Origin: an uncultured Propionibacteriaceae bacterium
Lineage (GTDB): Bacteria; Actinomycetota; Actinomycetes; Propionibacteriales; Propionibacteriaceae
Reading direction: 5' to 3'
DNA length: 64,000 nucleotides
Assembly: GCA_937926975.1 (NCBI GenBank)
Contig: CALBCJ010000004.1
Coordinates: 32,621-96,620, forward strand
Shown here piece by piece: positions 8,601-17,423 of the stretch. The notes beneath the pieces are model-generated. The model searched no databases, was not told the origin of the DNA, and worked only from the letters and a program-made list of their open reading frames with translations. Position 1 is the stretch's first letter. The number at the start of each line of letters is the position of its first letter. Position numbers and translations under genes: made by a program.

Positions 8601-8834
8601 ATGGCATCGCTTGTGGTCCGAGGCCTGGATGATGATGTGAAGGAGCGACTCGCGGCGCGCGCAGCCGCGCACGGCCGGTCGATGGAGGCAGAGGTACGAG
8701 CCATCCTTGACCAGGCGGTGCGCCGTCCCAACATCGCGCTCGCCCTGCGAGAGGCCGCTCGGCGGGCCGGCTGGGTCGAGGACCTGGAGGTCCCTGCGCG
8801 GGACGATGAGGCGAGAGCGGTGGACTTCTCATGA
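8601..8834 (+). CDS. FitA-type ribbon-helix-helix antitoxin
   Basis: 77 residues. The N-terminal ribbon-helix-helix (ASLVVRGLDDDVKERLAARA) plus GRSMEAEVRAILDQAV is the FitA/Arc DNA-binding domain; the acidic C-terminal tail would wrap the toxin. The neighbouring PIN toxin starts inside its stop codon (ATGA, 8831-8834), the usual arrangement. Strong Shine-Dalgarno AAGGAGG at 8589-8595. Expected to neutralise the toxin and, with it, repress the promoter through the paired octamers just upstream. Confidence 0.9.
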   Translation: MASLVVRGLDDDVKERLAARAAAHGRSMEAEVRAILDQAVRRPNIALALREAARRAGWVEDLEVPARDDEARAVDFS

Positions 8835-9250
8835 TCGTGCTCGACACCAATGTCGTCTCCGAGGTCTTTCGCGAGCAGCCCGACCCGGGCGTCCTGTGGT
8901 GGCTGGACTCCCTGACTGGCTCAGTCGCGATCACTGCCGTGACCGCCGCCGAGCTGCTGGCTGGGGTACGGCAGATGCCAGCGGGCCGGCGCCAAGCTCT
9001 GCTTCAAGCAGACATCAGCGCGACCATCGACACGTATCGCAGCGACGGTGCAGTCCTGCCCTTCGATGTGGACTGTGCGCGGGAGTATGCAGAGGTCCGG
9101 GCTCAGCGGAGAGAGCTGGGGCTCGCGACCGCCACGGCGGACGCCCAGATCGCAGCCATCTGCCGGGCCCACGGCGCGACACTGGCGACCCGGAACGCCA
9201 AGGACTTCGTAGAGACCGGGATCGCGCTCATCAACCCCTGGCTTGAGTGA
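8831..9250 (+). CDS. FitB/VapC-type PIN-domain ribonuclease toxin
   Basis: 139 residues, the usual length for a PIN toxin. Acidic metal-binding residues are visible: Asp in MIVLDTNVVSE (residue 5), Glu in TAAELLAG (about 41), Asp in TADAQIAAI (about 104) and Asp in TRNAKDFVE (about 121). PIN toxins cleave RNA, often tRNA, and stop growth when the antitoxin is degraded. Four-base overlap with the antitoxin gene. No catalytic residue appears lost, so the module looks functional. Confidence 0.9.
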   Translation: MIVLDTNVVSEVFREQPDPGVLWWLDSLTGSVAITAVTAAELLAGVRQMPAGRRQALLQADISATIDTYRSDGAVLPFDVDCAREYAEVRAQRRELGLATATADAQIAAICRAHGATLATRNAKDFVETGIALINPWLE

Positions 9251-9415
9251 GTAGTGGAGCGGTTACCCGCGGCGGCTCGCCCACATGTCCTCAACCCCGT
9301 CGATGCCCATCCCTCCGATAACCGAGGTCATCACACTCCATCCGCTGCCGGCTACCGGAAGGACCGAGACGGGCCAGCCGAGCGCTAGCCCCAGGTCACC
9401 CGCCAGCCTCGGGGG

Positions 9416-10370
9416 TCAGCTGATGTCGACGACGACCTTTCCTTCGCCGTGCCCGGTCTCGACCAGGGCGTGGGCCTGGGCGATCTCGCTCAGCGGGAAC
9501 CGGGCTCGGATCACCGGGCTCAGCCGGCCGGCCTCGACCAGCGCTCCCACCTCGTCCAGCGCCGTACGGCTCGGCTTGACCGACCAGAAGACGATGCCCG
9601 GCCCCGGCAGAATCCTGCTGATGACGCTCGCGGCGATGCCGGCGGGCGAGATCGTGACCATCCGGCCCGAGGGTGCGAGCGTACGGCGCAGGGCCCACAG
9701 GTTCTTCCCGGTCGTGTCGAAGACTGCGTGGTAGCGGCCGGCCAGGGCAGGCCACTGGGCCGGGTCAGGGTCGAACCGGGACTCGGCGCCCAGCCGCTGT
9801 AGCAGCTCGTCGTGGCCGAGCTGATGGTGTCCACGACGGCGCCACGGGCCCGGGCCACCTGGACCGCGGTGCTGCCCACGCCGCCGGCGCCGCCGACGAC
9901 TAGCAGCCGGGAGCCCTCGCTGACCCGCAGCTCCTCCAGCGCCTGCCACGCGGTCACCGCCACCAGGGGGAGCGCGGCCGGTGGGAGGTCGGGGCTGGCG
10001 CGGCCAGGTCGGCGCTGACGGCGACCTGGGTTGCGGCGGTGCCGTGCTTGCCGAGCTGGTCCGTGCCCAGGAACCCCCACACCCGCTGCCCCGGCTGAAA
10101 GCCCGAGACCTGCTGGCCGACCTCGGCCACCTCGCCGCTGAAGTCCAGCCCGGTCGGCTGGGGCAGGTGGCGGCCGGTCATGAGCTTGCTCTGCCCGGCT
10201 CGGGCACTGGTGTCGATCCGGTTGACGCTGGTCGCGGCGACCCTGATGACGAGCTCACCGGGCCCGGGCGACGGGGCAGGGGCCTCGACGGTGCTCAGCT
10301 CCTCGGCAGAGCCGAAGCGCCCGTACTGGGCGGCCACGATGGTGCCAGCGGTGTTATGGCGAGCAGTCAT
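9416..10370 (-). pseudogene. Zinc-type alcohol dehydrogenase / quinone oxidoreductase, two frameshifts
   Basis: The reading begins at ATG 10370 (groES-like domain: VIRVAATSVNRIDTSARAG, GLDFSGEVAEVG), breaks near 9985-10000, continues in a second frame (ALPLVAVTAWQALEEL, VVGGAGGVGSTAVQ), breaks again near 9815-9822 and finishes in a third frame (AVFDTTGKNLWALR ... VVVDIS) at 9416. Joined, it gives a ~310-residue medium-chain reductase similar to many NADPH:quinone oxidoreductases. Both breaks fit loss of a single base (or gain of two). It lies 9 bp downstream of merR on the same strand, as an operon. Either a decayed gene or two indel errors in the assembly. Confidence 0.8.
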
Positions 10371-10379
10371 GTCTTTCTC

Positions 10380-11033
10380 CTAGTCAGGTGTGGATGAAAG
10401 CTGCTGGACGAGCTCGCGGTGGGCCAGTCGCCGCAGGCCGACCAGAATCGGGTTATAGATCGCGGTCCCGAGCACTGCTGCCTGGGCGGCCTGGCTCGGG
10501 GTGTCCAGCGGAAGGTCGTGGAAGTCGGCCCGGGCGCACTGCCGGGCTGCGCTCACGTACGCGGCCAGGTGCTCGGTGTCCATGCCGACGCCGCACTCGA
10601 CGGCCAGCGTGATGGCCGCGAGCAGCTGGTTCACGTACGGGGCGTCGGGCAGGTCCTCGAAGCCAGCCTCGGCGAGGGCGGTCCGCGCCGGGTCCAGGTT
10701 GGTCGTGCTCTTCTCTCGCCCCGGCCGGGTTCCTGCCAGCGGCAGAACGACGGTCGCATCGGTCATCATGTCGGCCAGGTTCAGCTCCTGGCTGTGCAGC
10801 AGCCCGAGGATCTGCTGCACCTGCCGGATCGACAGCCCGACGATGTGCACCAGCCCCCGGATCAGCCGGAGCTGCTCCAGCGTGTCGGTGCCGTCTGGGT
10901 CGAGGTCCTGGCTCGGCTGGATCAGTCCCTCGCGGATGTAGTACTTGATCGTCGCGACCGGCACCCCAGACCTCTGCGACAGGGCTGACAAGGACAGGGG
11001 TTCCTTGGCGTCCTTTGCCGTTCTCGTTGTCAT
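10380..11033 (-). CDS. MerR-family transcriptional regulator
   Basis: About 217 residues. The MerR winged helix-turn-helix is at the N-terminus: LSLSALSQRSGVPVATIKYY followed by IREGLI, then RLIRGLVHIVGLSIRQVQQI. The C-terminal ~110 residues are an effector or dimer region without the Cys pattern of metal sensors, so a small organic or drug ligand is more likely. ATG 11033 is taken because the upstream in-frame sequence is not conserved-looking. It precedes a quinone oxidoreductase gene and faces an MFS efflux gene. The 13-mer AGTGCTACTATCC occurs just before its start and again inside a perfect palindrome before the MFS gene, so it probably controls both. Confidence 0.87.
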   Translation of the reverse strand: MTTRTAKDAKEPLSLSALSQRSGVPVATIKYYIREGLIQPSQDLDPDGTDTLEQLRLIRGLVHIVGLSIRQVQQILGLLHSQELNLADMMTDATVVLPLAGTRPGREKSTTNLDPARTALAEAGFEDLPDAPYVNQLLAAITLAVECGVGMDTEHLAAYVSAARQCARADFHDLPLDTPSQAAQAAVLGTAIYNPILVGLRRLAHRELVQQLSSTPD

Positions 11034-11037
11034 GGTC

Positions 11038-11050
11038 GGATAGTAGCACT
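11038..11050 (-). promoter_or_regulatory. MerR operator copy at its own promoter
   Basis: On the minus strand this reads AGTGCTACTATCC, identical over 13 bases to the core of the palindrome at 11121-11145. It is only 5 bp from the merR ATG. The identity on opposite strands of the divergent region supports autoregulation by the MerR protein. Confidence 0.6.
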
Positions 11051-11120
11051 CTCTCCATGTACGCATGGGCTGGCGAGGCCTGACGCCTTCGCGATTCCCG
11101 AGGCCGACCGCTGGCCTTCA

Positions 11121-11145
11121 TGATGGATAGTGCTACTATCCATCA
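11121..11145. promoter_or_regulatory. Perfect 25-bp palindromic operator before the MFS gene
   Basis: TGATGGATAGT and ACTATCCATCA are exact reverse complements (11-bp arms) around GCT. It lies about 95 bp upstream of the MFS start, with a further half site (ATGGATAG) directly after it. MerR regulators bind palindromes lying between -35 and -10 elements. The shared 13-mer with the merR start region makes this the likely target. Confidence 0.7.
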
Positions 11146-11238
11146 TGGATAGACCCCTCCGGTGAGCCCGCTGCTGGCTGATCGCATCCTGTGCCAGGAG
11201 CCCGCTCACCGGATCTCACCTGGAAAGCGAGGCCCCTC

Positions 11239-12812
11239 ATGCTCATCGCTGACTCCCAGCCGGCGGCTCGTTCTCGGGGCGCGTTCGTCGCCCTCGCGGT
11301 GCTCTGCCTGGCAGAGCTGGTCGGTGTGATGGACAACACCATCATCAATGTCGGTATCCCGACCCTGGGCCGGGCGTTCCACGCGTCCACCTCCCAGCTG
11401 CAGTGGGTCGTCGACGCGTACACCCTGGTGTTCGCCGTCCTCATGCTGCCGTCCGGGTACCTCGGCGACCGGATCGGGCGGCGCAAGGTGCTGATCACCG
11501 GGCTGCTGGGCTTCGCGGTGGTCTCCGCGGCCTCGGCGGTCACCACCAGCATCACGACTCTGATCGGGCTGCGCGTGCTGCTCGGCCTGTGCGCGGCGCT
11601 GGTCTTCCCGGCCACCCTGTCGCTGATCTCGACCATCTTCAAGGGCACCAGGGCCTGTGGGCGGCCACCGCCGGGCTCGGGATCGCCCTCGGCCCCGTGG
11701 TGGGCGGACTGCTCCTGCAGCACTTCGACTGGCCGTCCCTGTTCTGGGTCAACATCGCCATCGTGCTCCCGGTCGCCGCGGTCTCACCGTTCCTGGTCCC
11801 GGAGTCCCGCGGGGCCAGTCTGGGACGCTTCGACGGGGTCGGGGTGCTCTTGGCGGTCTCCGCCCTGGGGCTGTTCGTCGGGTCGCTCATCGAGGGCCCG
11901 CAGATCGGGTGGACCAGTGCCCCGATCCTGGGCGGGCTGGCGGCGTCGGCGGTGCTGGCCTGGGCGTTCGTCGCCTGGGAGCGGCGGGTCGACTCCCCGC
12001 TGCTGGACCTGAGCCTGTTCCGAGCCCGCAACGTCGCCACCTGCAGCGCGACGATCGGTCTGGCGTTCTTCTCCCTGTTCGGGTTCACGTTCGCGATCAC
12101 GATCTACTTCCAGGCCGTACGGGGCTACAGCGCCCTGCAGGCGGGGCTGGCGATCCTGCCGTTCGCGATCGTGATGGGGGCCGCCTCCCCGCTGGCTCCG
12201 GTGCTGGCTCGCCGCTTCGGTACGAGGTGGTGCGTCCCGGCCGGGATCGCGCTGATGGGGGTCGGCTTCTGGATCGTGTCCTTCGCCGACGCCACCAACT
12301 CGTACTGGGCGGTCATGGTGCCGGCCATGGTCTTCATGGCGATGGGGCTGGGCTTCGCTCAGGGGCCGGCCACCGACATCATCCTGTCGGCCGCGCCGAG
12401 TGACGAGATCGGCGTGGCCTCTGGCGTCAACGACTCGATCCGGGAGGTCGGGGGCACCATCGGTGTCGCCCTCCTCGGCTCGATCCTGTCCCACGTGTAC
12501 CGGGCCCGGATGGAGCCGGTGATGGCCCAGGCGCCCGGCCTGACAGGGGCCGACAGCTCGATCATGGCGGCCCAGCAGATCGCGGCCACGCTTCCGGAGG
12601 CCGCTCAGCAGAGCCTGCAGGCTGCGGCGTCGGACGCCTTCCTGGCCGGGCTGCACCTCAACTGCCTGATCCTGACCGGGCTCACCCTGGCGACGTCGGT
12701 GGTGCTCGCGGTGCGGTTCGCGCGGGCCGAGCGGAACAGTGCCCGCTCCGGTGACCTCAACGGCCGTACGGTCGGGGGCGCTGAGCGGGAGCCCTGCCTG
12801 CAGGCACAGTAG
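11239..12812 (+). pseudogene. DHA2-type MFS efflux transporter, frameshifted
   Basis: Starts at ATG 11239 with motif MDNTIINVGIPTL in the first helix and GDRIGRRKV in the first loop, typical of EmrB/QacA (DHA2) drug exporters. The frame breaks near 11645-11660: FKGT is followed, one frame over, by GLWAATAGLGIALGPVVGG, and five or six residues normally present between these motifs are missing. A deletion of roughly 17 bases therefore fits better than a single sequencing slip. The rest runs intact to 12812 with the expected later helices. It faces merR across a shared operator. As it stands the product would stop within ~275 residues. Confidence 0.82.
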
Positions 12813-12851
12813 CGGGAACCCGGTCGAGCCCATCGGTACGGGGCTGTCACC

Positions 12852-12883
12852 AAGGTCGGCCGTCCACGAGGACGGCCGACCTT
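12852..12883 (+). terminator. Terminator hairpin after the MFS gene
   Basis: A perfect 14-bp stem (12852-12865 with 12870-12883) and a four-base loop ACGA, 40 bp after the MFS stop. No T-run follows, common for actinobacterial terminators. Confidence 0.8.
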
Positions 12884-13761
12884 GTGTGCAGTCGGGACCG
12901 ACCCGACCCGGAACTACTGGCTGCCTAGTGCCAGCGGTTCCGGGCCAGCTGGTGCGAGCGTCGGTCCGCCATCCGCGGGACCGGTGCTTGACTTGGGGTC
13001 GGAACCCAGTCGAGCGCCGAGTGGCGCTGGTCTGCCGGTGAAGCGATCCGGCCACTCCACTGGCCAGGTGACGCCAGCAGCTCTGGCGGGGGCGTTCGAC
13101 GCGCCCGGTTCACCCGATCAGGACGCGGCATAGTGCCCCGTCCCATCCTCCCTCGGGGCCGCGACGCGGGGCCGCGGTAGCAGGTGCTGGTGTCTGGCGC
13201 CGGACATGGGAGGTCCTCTGGGTTGAGCGTCCCCGGGCAAGCCCGAGGCTGGGGGACGGCCTCAGGAGGCTTGCCACGCTCTCGCAGAAGGACCGACCTG
13301 CCCGATGCCAGGTAGTGATCTAGCAGCCATGACTCTGAGTCAATGTGCTCCATGAGAGCTCTCTCATGGAGGCTTAGTCCTTGAGTGACTGAGGTATCTC
13401 TCATTCTCGGAGCGAGGAGCGCGAGGCCGAGCGCTTCGCCAGGGCGGGCTGTCTGTCAGTTGGGGGTCCAGCTCTCATCACTGGGTTATGGCATTCGACC
13501 GCATAAGTCACGGGCTGGGCAGGGCCGAAGGGCCCGCGGCGTGGGCGGCCACCACACCTCGCCTCACCGGGAGCCGGAGCGCAGGAGCGGGAGCGAGAGG
13601 AGCCGAGGGCTGCCGGCTCCGGGCTCCCGTACGACGGGCTCGCTCTGCGGTGGGCTACGACTCCCGGCTGCTCTGCTCCGGTGCTGGGCCGCGAGACTGA
13701 ACGGGGTCGGTCACTCGGGATCTTCTAGGGGTGATGAGCCTAGAAGCCGACCGGCGAGAGG
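12884..13761. other. Gene-free region
   Basis: Nearly 0.9 kb without a supported gene; the open frames have shadow composition and no ribosome binding sites. The only structures seen are the palindrome at 13348-13371 and a short G+C-rich stretch near 13410-13440. It may hold remnants of a lost gene, but none is recognisable. Confidence 0.5.
13348..13371. repeat. Perfect inverted repeat, 11-bp arms
   Basis: CTCCATGAGAG and CTCTCATGGAG are exact reverse complements separated by CT. This is the size and spacing of a TetR- or GntR-type operator, but neither a regulator nor a promoter-driven gene is adjacent. Confidence 0.6.
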
Positions 13762-14595
13762 TCAGTCAGCCGCCTCGGCCCGGCGGCGTGCGACCTGGGC
13801 CGCCACCAGCCGGGGCAGCCGGCAGACCCCGGCGGTCACAAGCACCCAGGCGACGATGTAGCCCCCGTACGCGACCGGACGCAGCCGCCGCGGCAGGACC
13901 GGGTCGTCGCTCGGGGTGAAGACGTTCACGACCGTCGTCTCACGGCGGCCGCCCTCGCTGCGGGTGCCGTAGTCCAGGCGGCGCACCACGTCGACCTCGC
14001 CGCTGCGGACCCGGCGCGAGGAGACCTCCACCTGGTCGCCGACCGCCGGGCCCTCTCCGGTCCAGCGGGTGACCTCGCCCTGGCAGCGCTGCATCGTGAG
14101 CCCCTCGGGGCGGCAGCCGCTGACCAGCACCTGGCCCTCGCCGCCGGGCAGCTCCGGGCGGGCCTGCATCCCGACCAGCGGCAGCACCTGCGGCAGGGCG
14201 ACCAGGCCCAGCACGAACATTCCGGCCGCCAGCAGCCAGACCGCGGCCGTGACCCGCTTGCGGGCCTGCGGGCTGATCCCGTGCGTACGGGCCCACAGCT
14301 CGGACTCCTCGGCCGAGGTCATCCGCAGGGCGTACCGGGAGGTGGGCCTGGCCGGGTTCCCGCTGTCGGGGGTGGCGTCGCTCGCGGGGGTCGCGTCGTT
14401 CGAGGTGGCGTCTGTCGCTGGGCTCGTGCTCCCCGAGGCGGCTTCACCTGCCGGGGACTTCGGTGCCGGGGTGCTGGCGGGTGCCTCGGCCGGGCCTGCC
14501 GAGCGGGCCCCGTCCTGGTCAGGGCCGTCGGTGCTCCCGCCGGAGCCGGCCGGGTCGGGCTCGTGGGGGGCGCTGGGTCCGGTCTGGTCGCTCAC
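13762..14595 (-). CDS. Two-helix membrane protein, DUF3592-like
   Basis: 277 residues. A disordered Pro/Ala/Ser/Thr/Asp-rich N-terminus of ~85 residues is followed by a membrane helix (AAVWLLAAGMFVLGLVALPQ, about 118-140), an extracytoplasmic domain of ~90 residues with one Cys pair (SGCRPEGLTMQRCQ), a second helix (YIVAWVLVTAGVC) and a short basic tail. The domain between two helices resembles DUF3592 proteins, whose function is unknown. A related layout is seen in the broken gene at 16818-17338. No functional inference is possible. Confidence 0.7.
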   Translation of the reverse strand: MSDQTGPSAPHEPDPAGSGGSTDGPDQDGARSAGPAEAPASTPAPKSPAGEAASGSTSPATDATSNDATPASDATPDSGNPARPTSRYALRMTSAEESELWARTHGISPQARKRVTAAVWLLAAGMFVLGLVALPQVLPLVGMQARPELPGGEGQVLVSGCRPEGLTMQRCQGEVTRWTGEGPAVGDQVEVSSRRVRSGEVDVVRRLDYGTRSEGGRRETTVVNVFTPSDDPVLPRRLRPVAYGGYIVAWVLVTAGVCRLPRLVAAQVARRRAEAAD

Positions 14596-14623
14596 CGCTC
14601 CAGCCTAGGTGCGCGCCGGCCCC

Positions 14624-15343
14624 TCAGTTCACCGGGACGATGGTGAAGGACTCGCCGAGGTGGCCCTGGGGCAGGCCGAAGGTCTGGGCCACTCGGGCTC
14701 CCCAGCCGCGCAGCAGCTCCTCCAGGTCGTCGCGGTGGCCGGTCTGGGAGGCGTGACGGCGCAGTGCGGCGACCTTGCGGTCCATGTGGGCGGTGATGTC
14801 GACCGCGTGGTGGGGTGTCGGGTGGGCCATCAGCCAGATCTCGCCGACGTGCCAGAACGGCAGGCCGAGCTCCGGCCAGGCGAACGGGTTCTCCGCTGCC
14901 GGGTAGCAGGCCCGGACCGTCGCCTCGCCGGCCGCCAGGTGGTCGGGGTGGCTGCCGTGGATCGACTCGTAGCTGCGCTCTGGGCTCTGGCAGACCACCC
15001 GCTGCGGCCGTACCTGCCGGATCACCTCCACGATGTCGCGCTGCAGCTCGAACGTCGGGGCCAGCCAGCCGTCGCGGTGGCGGGTGAGGAAGCGGACGTC
15101 ACTCACCCCGAGCTCGGCGCTCGCGGCCCGCTGCTCGGCCTCCCGCAGCGCCGGGACGGCTGCGATGTCGGCGCCCGGGCGGGCGCCCTGCTCGCCGTGG
15201 GTGCAGCACAGCAGGGTGACCTCGATCCCGTCGGCGACCCAGCCCGCCATCGTGCCGGCCGCGCCGAAGTCCGCGTCGTCGGGGTGCGCAGCCACCACCA
15301 GGATCCGCTCGATCTGGTCATCCGGCCTGGGCTGAGGCGTCAT
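14624..15343 (-). CDS. PIG-L family deacetylase (LmbE/MshB-like)
   Basis: 239 residues from ATG 15343. Metal-site motifs of the family are clear: AAHPDDADFG (residues ~18-27) and GSHPDHLAAG (about 127-136). LmbE-like zinc enzymes deacetylate N-acetylglucosaminyl substrates; in actinobacteria related proteins include MshB and the mycothiol-conjugate amidase Mca, which are longer, so a different sugar substrate is more likely. An in-frame upstream extension to 15514 is only antisense-type sequence. Neighbours are an unrelated membrane protein and a ClC transporter, giving no pathway clue. Confidence 0.85.
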   Translation of the reverse strand: MTPQPRPDDQIERILVVAAHPDDADFGAAGTMAGWVADGIEVTLLCCTHGEQGARPGADIAAVPALREAEQRAASAELGVSDVRFLTRHRDGWLAPTFELQRDIVEVIRQVRPQRVVCQSPERSYESIHGSHPDHLAAGEATVRACYPAAENPFAWPELGLPFWHVGEIWLMAHPTPHHAVDITAHMDRKVAALRRHASQTGHRDDLEELLRGWGARVAQTFGLPQGHLGESFTIVPVN

Positions 15344-15531
15344 GGGAGAAACTCTACGGGGTTCGCAGCAAGCGCTTGCCGCGAACCTCGCAGCATCGGC
15401 TCCAGCAGCACTCGTACGGGTCTGGCCGGCCGCCCCGTCCTCGCCCCGGTGACCGGGGCCGGCAGACCTGCGGTCAGGGTGAGCCCTGGCCGGCTGCTCC
15501 CACCGTGGCGGCACCGCCTATCGTCATCTCG

Positions 15532-16776
15532 ATGTCTGACACCCGTACGCCCCTGTGGCGGCTGGTCCTGGCTGCGCTCCTGGCCGCCGTCGCCGCAGGC
15601 CTCATCGGGGTGGCGCTCGCCTGGCTGCTGGAGGTCGTCGAGTGGCTCGGGTACGGGGTCGCCGAGGGCTCCCTGCCAGACCGGGTCCGCGGCGCCACGC
15701 CGTGGCGGCTGGTCCTCTCACCAGCGGTCGGAGGCCTGGTCGCCGGGGCCTTGTGGTGGTGGCAGCGGTCGGCCGGGGGTGTGGTCGGGGTTGAGGACGT
15801 GGTCACTGACGAGACCGGGCAGACCGCCACCCGGATGGGCATCGCGCGCCCCTTCGGAGACGCCGTGCTCCAGGTGCTGACGGTGGGGGCGGGCAACTCG
15901 GTCGGTCGGGAAGGGGCGCCTCGGCTGGCCGCCGGCGCGGTCGCTGCCCGGCTCGCCTCCGCCCTGGGCGTCGACCCCGGCTGGACCCGGCTGCTGGTCG
16001 CCTCCGCCGCTGGCGCCGGCCTGGCGGCGATGTACAACGCGCCGCTCGGCGGAGCCGCGTACGCGGTCGAGATCGTGATGCTGGCCGGGCAGCGCCGCCG
16101 CGGGCTGTGGCTGGCGGTCCCGGTCAGTGGTGCCGCCACCGTGGTCTCCTGGCTGCGCTCGTACGGGCAGCCCAGCCTGCTGATGCCCGAGGCCCGGTAC
16201 GGGCCGGCGACCCTGCTGGCCTGTCTGCTGGTGGTCCCGCTGGCCGCTGCGGTGGGGTGGGTGGCGCGCGGCGGCTGGGGCTGGCTGCGGCGGCACCGGC
16301 TGCCCGACACCTGGAGCCTGCCGGTGGCGATCGGCGGGGCCGGGCTGGCGACGGGTACGGCGTCGCTGTGGATCGCCGACCTGCCCGGCAACGGGCGGGA
16401 CGCCTTTCAGCTGGCGCTGACCTCACCGGCCACGGCCGCCGCCCTGGTGGTGCTGCTGGGGATCGTGGCCCTCAAGCCAGTCCTCACCGGGCTCACCCTG
16501 GGCGCCGGAGCGACCGGCGGCCTGCTGGCGCCCTCCTTCTCGCTGGGCGCCTGTACGGGTGCCGCAGCCGCGACCGGCCTGACCCTGGCCGGGGTGGGCG
16601 GGCTCAGCACCCCCGCCCTGGCCCTGGTCGGAGCCGGGGTGACCCTGGGCGTGACCCAGCGGGCACCGGTCTTCGCCGCGGTCTTCGTCTGGGAGCTGAC
16701 CCAGGGCCCGCTGTGGACCCTGCCGGTCCTGCTCGTCGGCTGCTGGATCACCGAGCGAGCCTGCCGCCGCGGCTGA
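15532..16776 (+). CDS. ClC-family chloride channel/transporter
   Basis: 414 residues and about ten hydrophobic helices. Family motifs are present: GREGAP (about residue 125, for GREGP), the short-helix region AAMYNAPLGGAAYAVE (about 166-181) and GGLLAPSFSLGACTGAAAA (about 330). ClC proteins conduct or exchange chloride and other anions; the Glu of GREGA is the usual gating residue. The protein lacks cytoplasmic CBS domains. ATG 15532 has no clear Shine-Dalgarno, so leaderless translation is possible; the in-frame extension to 15376 has shadow composition. Divergent to the PIG-L gene. Confidence 0.9.
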   Translation: MSDTRTPLWRLVLAALLAAVAAGLIGVALAWLLEVVEWLGYGVAEGSLPDRVRGATPWRLVLSPAVGGLVAGALWWWQRSAGGVVGVEDVVTDETGQTATRMGIARPFGDAVLQVLTVGAGNSVGREGAPRLAAGAVAARLASALGVDPGWTRLLVASAAGAGLAAMYNAPLGGAAYAVEIVMLAGQRRRGLWLAVPVSGAATVVSWLRSYGQPSLLMPEARYGPATLLACLLVVPLAAAVGWVARGGWGWLRRHRLPDTWSLPVAIGGAGLATGTASLWIADLPGNGRDAFQLALTSPATAAALVVLLGIVALKPVLTGLTLGAGATGGLLAPSFSLGACTGAAAATGLTLAGVGGLSTPALALVGAGVTLGVTQRAPVFAAVFVWELTQGPLWTLPVLLVGCWITERACRRG

Positions 16777-16817
16777 GGGGCGCAGACCGGGCTGGCCGGC
16801 CTCCAGCCTGCTGTGAC

Positions 16818-17338
16818 TCACCCGGCCTCGGAGGGCCTGCTCGCCGGTGGGCTTCCGCGTCGGCGGGCCCAGCCCAGGACCCGGCCGGTCATCACCAGCA
16901 CGGCGGCCACTGCCACCGAGAAGGCTGCCGCGAGCGGGGTCCAGATGACGATGGCCGCGTCGCCGAGCGGGGCCCCGGGGCCGGTGACCACGACGACCGA
17001 GCCACCGCGGGCCGTGACGAGTGAGCTACCGGTCCCCGAGTATCTCCGCCACGCGACGTCGACCGTACGGCCCGACACGTCACGACCCGCGTGCACGACA
17101 CCAGCACGCGGCGTCGGGCCCGGTCCCCACGTGCGCTCACCATCTCGCAGTGCCATACGCCGCTCCACTGCTGATGGCAGGCGCCCACCTGGGCTGTGCC
17201 GACGTTGACCGGATCGGGGCTGGTGCCGCCGCCGTGGTCGCGCGACCACGCGTAGCCGACGCTGACGGCTACGGTCGACAGGACGAGCCAGGTGAGTACG
17301 GCAATGATCGCTCGTCGCTCACCAGGCTCGCTGCGCAC
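16818..17338 (-). pseudogene. Two-helix membrane protein gene, frameshifted
   Basis: From GTG 17338 the frame encodes a membrane helix (AIIAVLTWLVLSTVAVSVGY) and the start of an extracytoplasmic domain (GACHQQWSGVWHCEM). The matching second half, RTVDVAWRRYSGTGSSLVTA, a second helix (PLAAAFSVAVAAVLVM) and a basic tail, is in another frame ending at 16818. The break is near 17100-17160 and fits loss of one base. Layout and Cys spacing recall the DUF3592-like protein at 13762-14595. The product is unknown; the frameshift may be real or an assembly error. Confidence 0.55.
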
Positions 17339-17423
17339 CCCTCGCCAACGACGACGCCAACAACCCCAACGATCCCAACGACGCCAACGGCCCACCGTCA
17401 GCGCTGACCCTGGTCAAGCACTC

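Noticed and set aside
13385..13861. 158-residue plus-strand ORF in the gene-free region
   Set aside because: Arg/Gly/Ser-rich shadow-like composition, no ribosome binding site, and it overlaps the 3' end of the minus-strand gene at 13762.
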